This document shows positions 32,774-42,970 of a stretch of DNA of 64,000 nt, piece after piece; position 1 is the stretch's first letter; every line of letters begins with the position of its first letter. The notes under the pieces were generated by a model that did not search any database, was not told where the DNA came from, and saw only the letters and a list, made by a program, of their open reading frames with translations. Source of the stretch: Vogesella indigofera (GTDB lineage: Bacteria; Pseudomonadota; Gammaproteobacteria; Burkholderiales; Chromobacteriaceae); contig NZ_RBID01000013.1 in assembly GCF_003633895.1 (NCBI RefSeq), positions 355,180 to 419,179 of the forward strand. Direction: 5' to 3'. The translations under genes and the position numbers were made by a program.

Positions 32774-34765
32774 ATGGTCTCCCGAACCGAGCTTGCCAAT
32801 GCCGTGCGCTTCCTGTCGATGGACGCGGTGGAAAAGGCCAAATCCGGTCACCCCGGCGCCCCGATGGGCATGGCGGATATCGCCGAAGTACTGTGGCGCG
32901 ATCACCTGAAGCATAGCCCCGTCAATCCAGACTGGTCCAACCGCGACCGCTTCGTGCTCTCCAACGGGCACGGCTCCATGCTCCTCTACAGCCTGCTGCA
33001 TCTCTCGGGCTACGACCTTTCGATCGACGATCTCAAGAATTTCCGCCAGCTGCACAGCAAGACCCCGGGGCACCCGGAGTACGGCTACGCACCGGGCGTG
33101 GAAACCACCACCGGCCCGCTGGGCCAGGGCATCAGCAACGCGGTGGGCATGGCGCTGGCCGAGAAGATCCTCGCCGCCGAATTCAACCGCGACGGTTTCC
33201 CGGTTGTCGACCATCACACCTACACCTTCCTCGGTGACGGCTGCATGATGGAAGGCATCAGCCACGAAGCCTGCGCGCTGGCCGGCACCTGGGGCCTGGG
33301 CAAGCTGATCGCGTTCTACGACGACAACGGCATCTCCATCGACGGCGACGTCGAAGGCTGGTTCACCGACGATACCCCGGCCCGTTTCGAAGCCTACGGC
33401 TGGCAGGTGATCCGCCACGTCGACGGCCACGACGCCGAAGAGCTGCAGATCGCCATCGCCACCGCCAAGAAGGAAACCGCGCGGCCAACGCTGATCTGCT
33501 GCAAGACCGTGATCGGCAAGGGCGCGCCGAACAAGCAGGGCGGCCACGACGTGCACGGCGCCCCGCTGGGCAGCGCCGAAATCGCCGCCGCGCGCGCCAA
33601 CCTGAAGTGGGCGTACGAGCCGTTCGTGATCCCGCAGGACATCTACGACGCGTGGAACTACCGCGCCAAGGGTAGCGAGCTGGAAGCCGGCTGGAACCAG
33701 CTGTTCGCCGACTACGCCGCCGCGCATCCGGAACTGGCCGCCGAGTACACCCGCCGCATGGCCGGCGAGCTGCCGGCCGGCTGGGACGCGCACGTCGCCG
33801 CCAAGATCGCCGCCGCCAACGACAAGGGCGAGACCATCGCCACCCGCAAGGCGTCGCAGAACGCCATCGCCGCGCTGGCCGAAGTGCTGCCGGAACTGCT
33901 GGGCGGCTCCGCCGACCTGACGCCGTCCAACCTGACCAACTGGCCGGGGTCGGTTGCCGTCACCGCCGAAGCCGGCGGCAACTACATCCACTACGGCGTG
34001 CGCGAATTCGGCATGGCCGCGATCATGAACGGTCTGGCCCTGCACGGCGGCGTGAAGCCGTTCGGCGCCACCTTCCTGATGTTCAGCGAATACGCGCGCA
34101 ATGCACTGCGCATGGCGGCACTGATGAAGATCAACCCGGTATTCGTGTTCACCCACGACTCCATCGGTCTGGGCGAAGACGGCCCGACCCACCAGCCGGT
34201 GGAACAGATCGCCACCCTGCGCCTGATCCCGAACATGGCGGTATGGCGTCCGTGCGACACCGTGGAATCCATGGTGGCGTGGGCCGACGCGCTGGCCGCC
34301 AAGGACCATCCGTCGTGCCTGATCTTCAGCCGCCAGAACCTGCCCTTCGTCAGCCGTGACGCGACGCAGATCGCCGGCGTGAAGAAGGGCGGCTACGTGC
34401 TGCGCGATGCGGTGAGCCCGCAGGCGGTACTGATCGCCACCGGCTCGGAAGTGGAGCTGGCACTGAAGGCACAGGAAATCCTGGCTGCCGACGGCATCGC
34501 CGTACGCGTGGTGTCGATGCCGTGCACCAACGCCTTCGACAAGCAGGACAAGGCCTACCAGGCCAGCGTACTGCCGGCCGGCGTGCCGCGCATCGCCATC
34601 GAAGCCGGCGTTACCGACGGCTGGCGCAAGTATGTCGGCCTGGAAGGCGAAGTGATCGGTATCGACCACTTCGGCGAATCCGCGCCGGCCGGCGTGCTGT
34701 TCAAGGAATTCGGTTTTACCGTGGAAAATGTCGTCGCCACTACCAAGAACGTCATCCGCGCATAA
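32774..34765 (+). CDS. tktA: Transketolase
   Basis: 663 residues. Thiamine-diphosphate-dependent transfer of two-carbon units in the pentose phosphate pathway. Active-site histidines are His26 (SGHPGAPMG), His66 (NGHGSM) and His100 (PGHPEYG). The thiamine-binding motif begins GDG at 154-156 ([15 protein letters not shown]). The central pyrimidine domain has [11 protein letters not shown], and [17 protein letters not shown] is the family signature near residue 460. First gene of a carbon-metabolism run with gap, pgk and fba. A 276-bp leader with no other gene precedes it. Confidence 0.98.
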   Translation: MVSRTELANAVRFLSMDAVEKAKSGHPGAPMGMADIAEVLWRDHLKHSPVNPDWSNRDRFVLSNGHGSMLLYSLLHLSGYDLSIDDLKNFRQLHSKTPGHPEYGYAPGVETTTGPLGQGISNAVGMALAEKILAAEFNRDGFPVVDHHTYTFLGDGCMMEGISHEACALAGTWGLGKLIAFYDDNGISIDGDVEGWFTDDTPARFEAYGWQVIRHVDGHDAEELQIAIATAKKETARPTLICCKTVIGKGAPNKQGGHDVHGAPLGSAEIAAARANLKWAYEPFVIPQDIYDAWNYRAKGSELEAGWNQLFADYAAAHPELAAEYTRRMAGELPAGWDAHVAAKIAAANDKGETIATRKASQNAIAALAEVLPELLGGSADLTPSNLTNWPGSVAVTAEAGGNYIHYGVREFGMAAIMNGLALHGGVKPFGATFLMFSEYARNALRMAALMKINPVFVFTHDSIGLGEDGPTHQPVEQIATLRLIPNMAVWRPCDTVESMVAWADALAAKDHPSCLIFSRQNLPFVSRDATQIAGVKKGGYVLRDAVSPQAVLIATGSEVELALKAQEILAADGIAVRVVSMPCTNAFDKQDKAYQASVLPAGVPRIAIEAGVTDGWRKYVGLEGEVIGIDHFGESAPAGVLFKEFGFTVENVVATTKNVIRA

Positions 34766-34772
34766 CACACCA

Positions 34773-34798
34773 GGCCGTCCCCGCTAAGAGGGACGGCC
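34773..34798 (+). terminator. Intercistronic hairpin between tkt and gap
   Basis: GGCCGTCCC (34773-34781), loop CGCTAAGA, GGGACGGCC (34790-34798), followed by GTTTCACATTTT. The T-tract is weak, so it may be a leaky terminator or an mRNA-stabilising stem rather than a full stop. Confidence 0.55.
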
Positions 34799-34826
34799 GT
34801 TTCACATTTTCTTGGGAGAGAAAATT

Positions 34827-35840
34827 ATGACCATCCGCATCGCGATCAACGGCTACGGCCGTATCGGCCGCCAGGCGCTGCGTTCGATCTACGAATACAA
34901 CCTGCGCAACGATTTCGAAATCGTGGCCGTCAACGCCTCCGGCGACCTGGCCACCAACGCGCACCTGACCAAGTTCGACACCGTGCACGGCCGCTTTGCC
35001 GCCGAAGTCAGCCACGACGAAAACACCCTGATCGTCAACGGCGACCGCATCCCGTTCTTCTCCACCCGCAACCCGGCCGAACTGCCGTGGGACGCACTGC
35101 AGGTGGATCTGGTACTGGAATGCACCGGTGCCTTCACCAGCAAGGAAAAGTGCCAGGCACACATCAACGCTGGCGCCAAGAAGGTGCTGATCTCGGCCCC
35201 GGGCGGCGACGACGTTGACGCCACCATCGTCTACGGCGTCAACCACGACGTGCTGACCGCCGACATGACCGTGGTGTCCAACGCGTCCTGCACCACCAAC
35301 TGTCTGGCCCCGGTGGCCAAGGCGCTGAACGACGCCATCGGCATCAAGAAGGGCCTGATGACCACCATTCACGCCTTCACCAACGACCAGGTGCTGACCG
35401 ACGTGCGTCACAAGGACCTGCGCCGCGCCCGTTCCGCCACCGACAACCTGATCCCGACCAAGACCGGCGCCGCCAAGGCCGTCGGCCTGGTGCTGCCGGA
35501 ACTGAAAGGCCGCCTGGACGGTTTCTCGGTGCGCGTGCCGACCATCAACGTGTCGCTGGTTGACCTGACCTTCACCGCGTCCCGCGACACCACCAAGGAC
35601 GAGATCAACGAGATCGTCAAGGCCGCGTCCGAAGGCAGCATGAAGGGCACGCTGGGTTACAACACCCTGCCGCTGGTTTCCAGCGACTTCAACCACAGCA
35701 CCGAAGGCTCCATCTTCGACGCCAGCCTGACCAAGGTCACCGGCGGCAACATGGTGAAAGTGCTGGCCTGGTACGACAACGAGTGGGGCTTCTGCCAGCA
35801 GATGCTGAAGACCGCGCGCGCGATGTTTGCAGCAAAATAA
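34827..35840 (+). CDS. gap: Glyceraldehyde-3-phosphate dehydrogenase, GapB-like
   Basis: 337 residues. Catalytic Cys155 in [12 protein letters not shown], with the partner His in TTIHAFTND near residue 182. The dinucleotide fold starts [11 protein letters not shown]. After the second strand the protein reads [15 protein letters not shown], lacking the Asp usually found after VN in NAD-specific enzymes. This and the DTVHGRF segment resemble the neisserial GapB and Bacillus Gap2 types, which accept NADP and serve gluconeogenesis; that use here is inference. GGGAGAG lies 6 bp before the ATG at 34827. Confidence 0.95.
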   Translation: MTIRIAINGYGRIGRQALRSIYEYNLRNDFEIVAVNASGDLATNAHLTKFDTVHGRFAAEVSHDENTLIVNGDRIPFFSTRNPAELPWDALQVDLVLECTGAFTSKEKCQAHINAGAKKVLISAPGGDDVDATIVYGVNHDVLTADMTVVSNASCTTNCLAPVAKALNDAIGIKKGLMTTIHAFTNDQVLTDVRHKDLRRARSATDNLIPTKTGAAKAVGLVLPELKGRLDGFSVRVPTINVSLVDLTFTASRDTTKDEINEIVKAASEGSMKGTLGYNTLPLVSSDFNHSTEGSIFDASLTKVTGGNMVKVLAWYDNEWGFCQQMLKTARAMFAAK

Positions 35841-35867
35841 AGCCAGACCATGCTGGCCGGCCGCAAG

Positions 35868-35877
35868 GTTGGCCGCA
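35868..35877 (+). repeat. Single copy of the dispersed word after gap
   Basis: AAGGTTGGCCGCA just upstream of the hairpin cluster at 35883, 28 bp after the gap stop codon. Confidence 0.85.
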
Positions 35878-35882
35878 TGCCT

Positions 35883-35999
35883 GGTAGGGTGGGCCGGACA
35901 CGTCCGGCCCACACCGTTGTTTGAACGGCAATGCGACGATCTGCCTGCGGGCAGATCGTCGCATTCCGGGCGATGGTGGGCCGAACCGCCCACCCTACC
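35883..35999. repeat. Hairpin cluster with 12-bp terminal inverted repeats
   Basis: Ends GGTAGGGTGGGC (35883-35894) and GCCCACCCTACC (35988-35999) are perfect inverted repeats. Inside are GGGCCGGAC-AC-GTCCGGCCC (35891-35910) and a 16-bp perfect stem AATGCGACGATCTGCC / GGCAGATCGTCGCATT (35930-35945 and 35950-35965). The unit ends a few bases before the pgk ribosome site. It resembles a REP/BIME-type extragenic element; no protein is encoded. Confidence 0.8.
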
Positions 36000-36016
36000 T
36001 AGCTGAGGAGATGAAA

Positions 36017-37189
<1,173 letters not shown>

Positions 37190-37197
37190 AAACCGGC

Positions 37198-37321
37198 TAA
37201 CGACCTCGCGAGCTCGCGCGAGACAAGCTGAAGACGGCTGAGGAAGCGACGTTGACATGGCGTCAATGCGCATCACCGGGTCGAATTCAACGCGGTATCG
37301 CGCGCAGCGCAGCAGGTCGTT
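37198..37321. repeat. Divergent member of the MITE-like family
   Basis: Ends AACGACCT (37199-37206) and AGGTCGTT (37314-37321) are inverted. The interior shares GCGCGAGACAAG with the 20050 copy and TTCAACGCGGTATCGC with the 7480 element. It starts about 9 bp after the pgk stop and encodes no protein. Confidence 0.6.
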
Positions 37322-37345
37322 GCTGCGGCCAACGTTGGCCGCAGC
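37322..37345. repeat. 24-bp perfect palindrome of the dispersed word
   Basis: The core TGCGGCCAACGTTGGCCGCA is extended by GC on each side. It directly follows the MITE-like element and precedes the LysE-type gene. Confidence 0.9.
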
Positions 37346-37427
37346 GGCCATACTGTAACTTGCCGGGTACAGGCGTTGCGCCTAGACTCGGCAACACCCC
37401 CCATTACCGATGCAAGGAGCAGCGCCC

Positions 37428-38063
37428 ATGGCCTTCGATACCTGGCTGATCTTCGTCGTCACCGTGTTTTTCGTGTCGGCGACCCCCGGTCCCAACATGC
37501 TGCTGGCGATGAGCCACGGCATCCGCTTCGGCCTGCGCGGTGCGCTGCCGACCATGGCCGGCCTGCTGCTGGCGCTGGGCCTGATCATGGGCGGTTCCGC
37601 CGCCGGCCTCGGCGCGCTGCTGGCCACCTCGGAGCAGCTGTTCTCCTTCGTCAAGTACGCCGGCGCCGCCTATCTGGTGTGGCTGGGCTACCAGGCCTGG
37701 CGCGCGCCGGTCAGCGAGCGCATGGACAGCGACAGTGACGACGACAGCGTGGCCGCCGTCAGCAACTGGCAGCGTTTCCGCACCGGTTTCCTGGTGGCGA
37801 TGAGCAACCCGAAGGCCTTCGTGTTCTTTGCCGCGCTGTTCCCGCAGTTCATGCGCGCCGATGCGCCGCAAATGCCGCAGCTGGTGGTGCTGGCCGGCAC
37901 CTTCTACGTGATCGAGAGCAGCTGGCAGGTGGTGTACGCCTTCGGCGGCGCCAAGCTCAAGCACTGGATCACCAGCCCGCTGCGCCAGCGCATGATGAAC
38001 CGCTTTGCCGGTGGCTCGTTCATGGCCGCCGGTGTGGCGCTGAGCACCGTCAGCCGCGCCTGA
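37428..38063 (+). CDS. LysE/RhtB-family amino-acid exporter
   Basis: 211 residues with about six membrane helices. The N-terminal [20 protein letters not shown] carries the family signature TPGPNM, and [21 protein letters not shown] is the second conserved segment near residue 125. Such proteins export amino acids or related compounds across the inner membrane; substrate unknown. An acidic loop SDSDDDS lies near residue 102. AAGGAG precedes the ATG at 37428. It interrupts the pgk-fba order and probably has its own promoter after the MITE-like element. Confidence 0.9.
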   Translation: MAFDTWLIFVVTVFFVSATPGPNMLLAMSHGIRFGLRGALPTMAGLLLALGLIMGGSAAGLGALLATSEQLFSFVKYAGAAYLVWLGYQAWRAPVSERMDSDSDDDSVAAVSNWQRFRTGFLVAMSNPKAFVFFAALFPQFMRADAPQMPQLVVLAGTFYVIESSWQVVYAFGGAKLKHWITSPLRQRMMNRFAGGSFMAAGVALSTVSRA

Positions 38064-38131
38064 CGCGGCCAACCTTTTTCCGCGCCGGCCACGGCGGGCG
38101 CGACAAGCATTCAACTACTGGAGACTCACCC

Positions 38132-39196
38132 ATGGCACTCGTTTCGATGCGTCAGCTGCTGGACCACGCAGCAGAATTCAGCTACGGCCTGCCGGCCTTC
38201 AACGTCAACAACCTGGAACAGATGCGCGCCATCATGGAGGCCGCCGACAAGGTCGACGCGCCGGTGATCGTTCAGGCCTCGGCCGGCGCCCGCAAATACG
38301 CCGGCGCACCGTTCCTGCGTCACCTGATCCTGGCGGCGGTGGAAGAATTCCCGCATATCCCGGTGGTGATGCACCAGGACCACGGCACCAGCCCGGACGT
38401 GTGCCAGCGCTCGATCCAGCTCGGCTTCTCCTCGGTGATGATGGATGGTTCGCTGAAGTCCGACGGCAAGACCCCGGCCGACTACGACTACAACGTTGAC
38501 GTGACCCGCACCGTGGTCAACTTCGCCCACGCCTGCGGCGTGTCGGTGGAGGGTGAGATCGGCTGCCTGGGCTCCTTGGAAACCGGCATGGCCGGCGAGG
38601 AAGACGGCGTCGGCGCCGAAGGCGTGCTCGACCACAGCCAGCTACTGACCGATCCGGAAGAAGCCGCACAGTTCGTGAAGGACACCGGCGTGGACGCGCT
38701 GGCCATCGCCATCGGCACCAGCCACGGCGCCTACAAATTCAGCAAGAAGCCGACCGGCGACGTGCTGCGCATCGACCGCATCAAGGAAATCCACGCCCGC
38801 ATCCCGAACACCCACCTGGTGATGCACGGCTCGTCCAGCGTGCCGCAGGAATGGCTGCAGATCATCAACGAATTCGGCGGCGAGCTGGGCGAGACCTACG
38901 GCGTGCCGGTGGAAGAGATCGTAGAAGGCATCAAGCACGGCGTGCGCAAGGTGAACATCGACACCGACCTGCGCCTGGCCTCCACCGGCGCCATCCGCCG
39001 CTTCCTGGCGCAGAACCCGAAGGAATTCGACCCGCGCAAATACCTGGCCGCCAGCACCGTGGCGATGCGCGACATCGTGATCGCCCGCTACGAGGCGTTC
39101 GGCGCCGCCGGCATGGCCAGCAAGATCAAGCCGATCAGCCTCGACACCATGGCCAACCTGTACCTGAAAGGCCAGCTGGCGCAGATCGTGAAGTAA
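38132..39196 (+). CDS. fba: Fructose-bisphosphate aldolase, class II
   Basis: 354 residues. Zinc-dependent reversible cleavage of fructose 1,6-bisphosphate. Zinc-ligand histidines are visible in [12 protein letters not shown] near residue 84 and in [11 protein letters not shown] near residue 198 and [10 protein letters not shown] near 230. GYD-type SVMMDGS and GEIGCLG complete the active site. It belongs to the larger (Calvin-cycle type) class IIA subtype common in betaproteobacteria. GGAGACTCACCC precedes the ATG. A strong terminator follows. Confidence 0.97.
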   Translation: MALVSMRQLLDHAAEFSYGLPAFNVNNLEQMRAIMEAADKVDAPVIVQASAGARKYAGAPFLRHLILAAVEEFPHIPVVMHQDHGTSPDVCQRSIQLGFSSVMMDGSLKSDGKTPADYDYNVDVTRTVVNFAHACGVSVEGEIGCLGSLETGMAGEEDGVGAEGVLDHSQLLTDPEEAAQFVKDTGVDALAIAIGTSHGAYKFSKKPTGDVLRIDRIKEIHARIPNTHLVMHGSSSVPQEWLQIINEFGGELGETYGVPVEEIVEGIKHGVRKVNIDTDLRLASTGAIRRFLAQNPKEFDPRKYLAASTVAMRDIVIARYEAFGAAGMASKIKPISLDTMANLYLKGQLAQIVK

Positions 39197-39212
39197 GCTG
39201 CACCCGCCATGC

Positions 39213-39244
39213 AAAACGCCACTCTGCGGAGTGGCGTTTTTTTT
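39213..39244 (+). terminator. Terminator of fba
   Basis: AAAACGCCACTC (39213-39224), loop TGCG, GAGTGGCGTTTT (39229-39240) and four more T. Perfect stem with a T-run. Confidence 0.93.
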
Positions 39245-39248
39245 GGCT

Positions 39249-39268
39249 TGCGGCCAAGGTTGGCCGCA
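39249..39268. repeat. Facing pair of the dispersed word after fba
   Basis: TGCGGCCAA-GG-TTGGCCGCA: two 9-bp arms around GG, overlapping the last codons region of the converging HPP gene boundary at 39269. Directly beside the fba terminator. Confidence 0.85.
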
Positions 39269-40426
39269 TCAGTCCCCGGACAGGCGGTCGCGGAACAGCG
39301 CGGCGATCAGGTCCGACTGGCTGATCACGCCGGCCAGCGTGCCGTCGTCGGCCAGCACCGGCACATGGTGCAGGCCGCGGTCGGCAAACAGCGGCACCAG
39401 CTCCACCAGATGCAGGTCGTCGCGCACGCTGATCAGGGTGCTGCTCATGATCGCCGCCACCCGGCTGTCGCCGGCGCGGCCGCTGAGCAGGCGCGCCAGC
39501 CGTTCGCGCAGCCCCTGCGGCGAACCGTCCAGCCGCTTGAGAAAGTCCACCAGCGACACCATGCCCAGCACCTGGCCAGCGTCGGTGACCACCGGCAAGG
39601 CCCGCACCTTGTGCCGGCGCAGCAGCCGCCACGCTTCCGCCAGCGCGGTGTCCGGGCGCAGGCTGATCACGTCGCGCGACATGATGTCGCGGCAGCGGAT
39701 GTCGCCCAGCCGGCGGCGGTAGGCGTGCATCTCCGCCAGCGTCATCACCTGCTCCAGATCGCTGCGGCTGATGTCGAGCAGGTGGTTGAAGCCGGCCAGC
39801 GCTGCTTCCATGTCCTCCTCGCGGATGCCCAGCCGCGCCAGCGGCGCCGGATCACGGATCAGGTGACGGTTGGGCGGCGGCAGCGCGCGCGGGTAGGGAC
39901 GGCGCAGCAGGTAGTTGTTGAGCAGCCACGCCAGGGCCAGCATCAGCAGCGCGTTGCACAGCACCAGCGCGACAAAGCCGTAGCCCATCGCCTGCACCGC
40001 CGGGCCGCCGACCACCGCGTTCAGCGCGATGGCGCCACCGGGCGGGTGCAGGCAGCGCAAGGCGATCATGGCGAAGATGGCCAGCCCGACCGCGACGCCG
40101 GCCGCCAGCCACGGCCACGGCAGCCACTGCGCGCAGGCGACGCCGATGGCGGCCGACACCAGGTGGCCGCCCAGCAGCGGCCACGGCTGCGCCAGCGGGC
40201 TGCTGGGCAGCGTGTACAGCAGCACCGCGGCAGCCCCCATCGACGCCACCAGCAACGGTGCCGGCCCCAGGGTCAGCGCGGTGAACAGGCCGGTCAGCGC
40301 GATGGCAAACAGGGCGGCGGCGGCCACCGCCAGCTGTTCGCGGCGGCCGATCACCAGCGGCTCCGGCCACCAGCGTTGCAGACGCCGGCGCAGTCCGGCC
40401 GGCAACAAGGCAAGGGATGTCATCAT
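39269..40426 (-). CDS. HPP-family membrane protein with paired CBS domains
   Basis: 385 residues. The N-terminal half has about five or six membrane helices and the family signature ALRCLHPPGGAIAL near residue 100. The C-terminal half holds two CBS repeats (about 240-300 and 320-380; CRDIMSRDVISLRPDTAL and AAIMSSTLISVRDDL), which usually bind adenine nucleotides. HPP proteins have been linked to nitrite transport in plants and cyanobacteria; in bacteria the role is uncertain. The start is ATG 40426 or 40423 (consecutive). Divergent from a small membrane-protein gene. Confidence 0.9.
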   Translation of the reverse strand: MMTSLALLPAGLRRRLQRWWPEPLVIGRREQLAVAAAALFAIALTGLFTALTLGPAPLLVASMGAAAVLLYTLPSSPLAQPWPLLGGHLVSAAIGVACAQWLPWPWLAAGVAVGLAIFAMIALRCLHPPGGAIALNAVVGGPAVQAMGYGFVALVLCNALLMLALAWLLNNYLLRRPYPRALPPPNRHLIRDPAPLARLGIREEDMEAALAGFNHLLDISRSDLEQVMTLAEMHAYRRRLGDIRCRDIMSRDVISLRPDTALAEAWRLLRRHKVRALPVVTDAGQVLGMVSLVDFLKRLDGSPQGLRERLARLLSGRAGDSRVAAIMSSTLISVRDDLHLVELVPLFADRGLHHVPVLADDGTLAGVISQSDLIAALFRDRLSGD

Positions 40427-40519
40427 CCCGCCATTGTATTTGAAGATGTATTTGGTTTGCCACTTTGCAGCCACCATCCGCCACTTGGCCGCCGCCGCCG
40501 CGCTGCGTACACTATGCCG

Positions 40520-40681
40520 ATGAGCGAACTTTTCTCCCCCCTCGAATGGGTCTTCGTGGTCATCCTCGGCTTGGTGCCGCTGGCCGGCATCGTGTTCCAC
40601 CTGTGGATCATGCTGCTGCGGCCGCCGAAGCAGCCGCCGGCCGACGCCGCCCCGCCAGCGCAGGATCGCGAGCCGCACTGA
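40520..40681 (+). CDS. Small single-pass membrane protein
   Basis: 53 residues beginning MSELFSPLEWVFVVILGLVP: a short amphipathic start, one membrane helix (about 10-33), and a Pro/Ala-rich cytoplasmic tail (RPPKQPPADAAPPAQ). An in-frame ATG at 40514 is an alternative. No family recognised. It is divergent from the HPP gene and 90 bp before the AIM24-like gene. Support is the good membrane profile and compact position; expression is unproven. Confidence 0.5.
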   Translation: MSELFSPLEWVFVVILGLVPLAGIVFHLWIMLLRPPKQPPADAAPPAQDREPH

Positions 40682-40771
40682 AGCGGCGCGGCTGCCTCAT
40701 CCCGCTTTGCATTTGGCATGGCCAGCCGCTAGCATGAACGCATGCCGGCAATGGTGCCCAAGGAGAGCGAG

Positions 40772-41566
40772 ATGGCAATGGATGTGATCGACTACCAGAT
40801 CTTCGGCGACGACATGCAGTACGTCGAAGTGGAGCTGGACCCCGGCGAGGCCGCGGTCGGCGAGGCCGGCGCGCTGTACTACATGGAAGACGATGTCAGC
40901 ATGGACACCATCTTCGGTGACGGCTCGGCGGCGCAGAGCGGGCTGCTGGGCAAGCTGCTCGGCGCCGGCAAACGGCTGATCACCGGCGAATCGCTGTTCA
41001 CCACCGTCTACCTCAACCAGGGCCAGCGCAAACGCCGCGTCGCCTTTGCCGCCAGCTATCCCGGCAAGATCGTGCCGGTACACCTCTTGGAGCTGGGCGG
41101 TACGCTGTACGCGCAGAAGGACAGCTTCCTCGCCGCCGCCAAGGGCGTCAGCCTCAGCCTCGCGTTCCAGAAGAAGATTGGCACCGGCCTGTTCGGCGGC
41201 GAGGGCTTCATCATGCAGAAGCTGGACGGCGACGGTTACGTATTCCTGCACGCCGGCGGCACGCTGACCAGCCGCCAGCTGCAGCCGGGCGAGGTGCTGC
41301 GCGTCGATACCGGCTGCGTGGTGGCCTACCAGCCGACGGTGGATTTCGACATCGAGTACGTCGGCAAGCTGAAATCGGCGCTGTTCGGCGGCGAAGGCCT
41401 GTTCTTCGCCAAACTGACCGGCCCCGGCCACGTGTGGCTGCAGTCGCTGCCGCTATCGCGCCTGGCCGACCGCATCGTCGCCGCCAGCCCCAAGGCCGGC
41501 GGCAGTTCGACCGAACAGGGTTCGCTGCTCGGCGGTCTTGACAATATCCTGGACGGCAAGGACTGA
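40772..41566 (+). CDS. AIM24/TIGR00266 family protein
   Basis: 264 residues, cytoplasmic, rich in glycine and beta structure. The motifs EAGALYYMEDDVSMDT, GLFGGEGFIMQKLDGDGYVFLHAGG and FDIEYVGKLKSALFGGEGLFFAKLTGPGHVWLQS mark the AIM24 family, whose bacterial members have no established biochemical function (the yeast relative supports mitochondrial inner-membrane organisation). AAGGAGAG lies about 6 bp before the ATG at 40772. It converges on aroG with a shared bidirectional terminator. Confidence 0.92.
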   Translation: MAMDVIDYQIFGDDMQYVEVELDPGEAAVGEAGALYYMEDDVSMDTIFGDGSAAQSGLLGKLLGAGKRLITGESLFTTVYLNQGQRKRRVAFAASYPGKIVPVHLLELGGTLYAQKDSFLAAAKGVSLSLAFQKKIGTGLFGGEGFIMQKLDGDGYVFLHAGGTLTSRQLQPGEVLRVDTGCVVAYQPTVDFDIEYVGKLKSALFGGEGLFFAKLTGPGHVWLQSLPLSRLADRIVAASPKAGGSSTEQGSLLGGLDNILDGKD

Positions 41567-41602
41567 GCCACGCCAGCCACAACCCCGGCGGGCGGCAGCA
41601 TG

Positions 41603-41635
41603 AAAAAAGCCCGGAGCACGCTCCGGGCTTTTTTT
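41603..41635. terminator. Bidirectional terminator between the AIM24-like gene and aroG
   Basis: AAAAAAGCCCGGAG, loop CACG, CTCCGGGCTTTTTTT spanning 41603-41635. A-run on one side and T-run on the other serve both converging genes. Confidence 0.93.
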
Positions 41636-41648
41636 ATCGGTGGCAGGC

Positions 41649-42725
41649 TTACTTGCCGGATGGCACGCCCACCTTGACCCGGCGCGCCTGTACCGCGTCG
41701 GCCAGCGTCTGCAGCAGCGCTTCAGTATCGTCCCAGCTGATGCAGGCATCGGTGATGCTCTGGCCGTAGGTCAGCTCGCAGCCCGGTTTCAGGTCCTGAC
41801 GGCCCTCCACCAGGTGGCTCTCCACCATCACGCCGAAGATGTGCTGGTCACCGGCCGCCAGTTGCGCGGCGACGTCGTCGCACACTTCCATCTGGCGGCG
41901 GTAGTCCTTGCGGCTGTTGGCGTGACTGAAGTCGACCATCAGCTTCTGCGGCAGGCCGACGGCGGCCAGCTCGGCGGCGGCGGCCTGAACGTAGCGTGCC
42001 TCGTAGTTCGGCTCCTTGCCGCCGCGCAGGATCACGTGGCAGTCCGGGTTACCGCCAGTCTCGACGATGGCGGAATGACCGGTCTTGGTCACCGACAGGA
42101 AGTGATGCGACACGCTGGCAGAGCGGATGGCGTCGACCGCGATCTTGAGGTTGCCGTCGGTGCCGTTCTTGAAACCGACCGGGCAGGACAGGCCGGAGGC
42201 CAGTTCGCGGTGCACCTGCGATTCGGTGGTGCGCGCGCCGATGGCACCCCAGCTGATCAGGTCGGCCAGATACTGCGGCGTGATCATGTCCAGGAATTCG
42301 GTGGCGGCCGGCATACCCATGCTGTTGAGGTTGAGCAGCAGGCGACGCGCCAGGCGCAGGCCGGTATTGATGTCGTAGGACTCGTCGAGGTGCGGATCGT
42401 TGATCAGACCTTTCCAGCCGACGGTGGTGCGCGGTTTTTCAAAGTAGACACGCATCACGATCTGCAGCTCGTTGGCGTACTTCTGGCGCAGCGGCAGCAG
42501 GCGGCGGGCGTACTCTTCCGCCGCAGCCGGATCGTGGATGGAACAGGGGCCGATCACCACCAGCAGGCGGTCGTCCTCGGCACGCAGCAGGCGGGCAATG
42601 TCACGACGGGCGTTGAAGATCAGCTCGGCGGCGGATTCGTTGATCGGCAGCTCGTACAGGTGAGCAATCGGCGGGAGCAGTTCTTTGATGTCTCGGATTC
42701 TGACGTCGTCGGTCTGGCGGTGCAT
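41649..42725 (-). CDS. aroG: 3-deoxy-7-phosphoheptulonate synthase, class I
   Basis: First step of the shikimate pathway: condensation of phosphoenolpyruvate with erythrose 4-phosphate. 358 residues. VVIGPCSIHDP supplies the metal-binding Cys near residue 60, and RVYFEKPRTTVGWKGLINDP is the substrate region near 92. KNGTDG and VDFSHANSRKDY carry further active-site residues. It has the AroF/G/H-type N-terminal extension used for feedback inhibition; which amino acid inhibits it is unknown. The ATG at 42725 follows AAGGACA; ATG codons at 42755 and 42788 are alternatives. Confidence 0.96.
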   Translation of the reverse strand: MHRQTDDVRIRDIKELLPPIAHLYELPINESAAELIFNARRDIARLLRAEDDRLLVVIGPCSIHDPAAAEEYARRLLPLRQKYANELQIVMRVYFEKPRTTVGWKGLINDPHLDESYDINTGLRLARRLLLNLNSMGMPAATEFLDMITPQYLADLISWGAIGARTTESQVHRELASGLSCPVGFKNGTDGNLKIAVDAIRSASVSHHFLSVTKTGHSAIVETGGNPDCHVILRGGKEPNYEARYVQAAAAELAAVGLPQKLMVDFSHANSRKDYRRQMEVCDDVAAQLAAGDQHIFGVMVESHLVEGRQDLKPGCELTYGQSITDACISWDDTEALLQTLADAVQARRVKVGVPSGK

Positions 42726-42918
42726 TGCTGTGTCCTTGGTCTCTTTTGTTTGCATAGCAACATTACCCGCTTCACCCAGCCATGCCAAGCCCTAAACCGT
42801 ATCGCCGCCGGCGATTTTTTGGCGCCGCTGCGTCACGCCGTCGTGGCATGACCTGCCAAATGGCCGACCATAAAACAGTGCGATTGGCAGGCTTTGCCAA
42901 AATAATGGCCAATAAAAA

Positions 42919-42948
42919 ACGAAAGCACCCCGAAGGGTGCTTTCGTTG
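42919..42948 (-). terminator. Terminator of dksA
   Basis: ACGAAAGCACCC (42919-42930), short loop, GGGTGCTTTCGT (ending 42946), with a run of T after the stem on the minus strand. Confidence 0.9.
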
Positions 42949-42970
42949 GGCAATGCGGCCAACCTGGTGT

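Noticed and set aside
32732..34768. A 678-codon open frame on the minus strand
   Set aside because: Antisense to transketolase, which is fully conserved.
39269..40678. Longer start for the HPP-CBS protein
   Set aside because: The extra 84 residues are low-complexity and antisense to the small membrane-protein gene; ATG 40426 starts just before the membrane domain.
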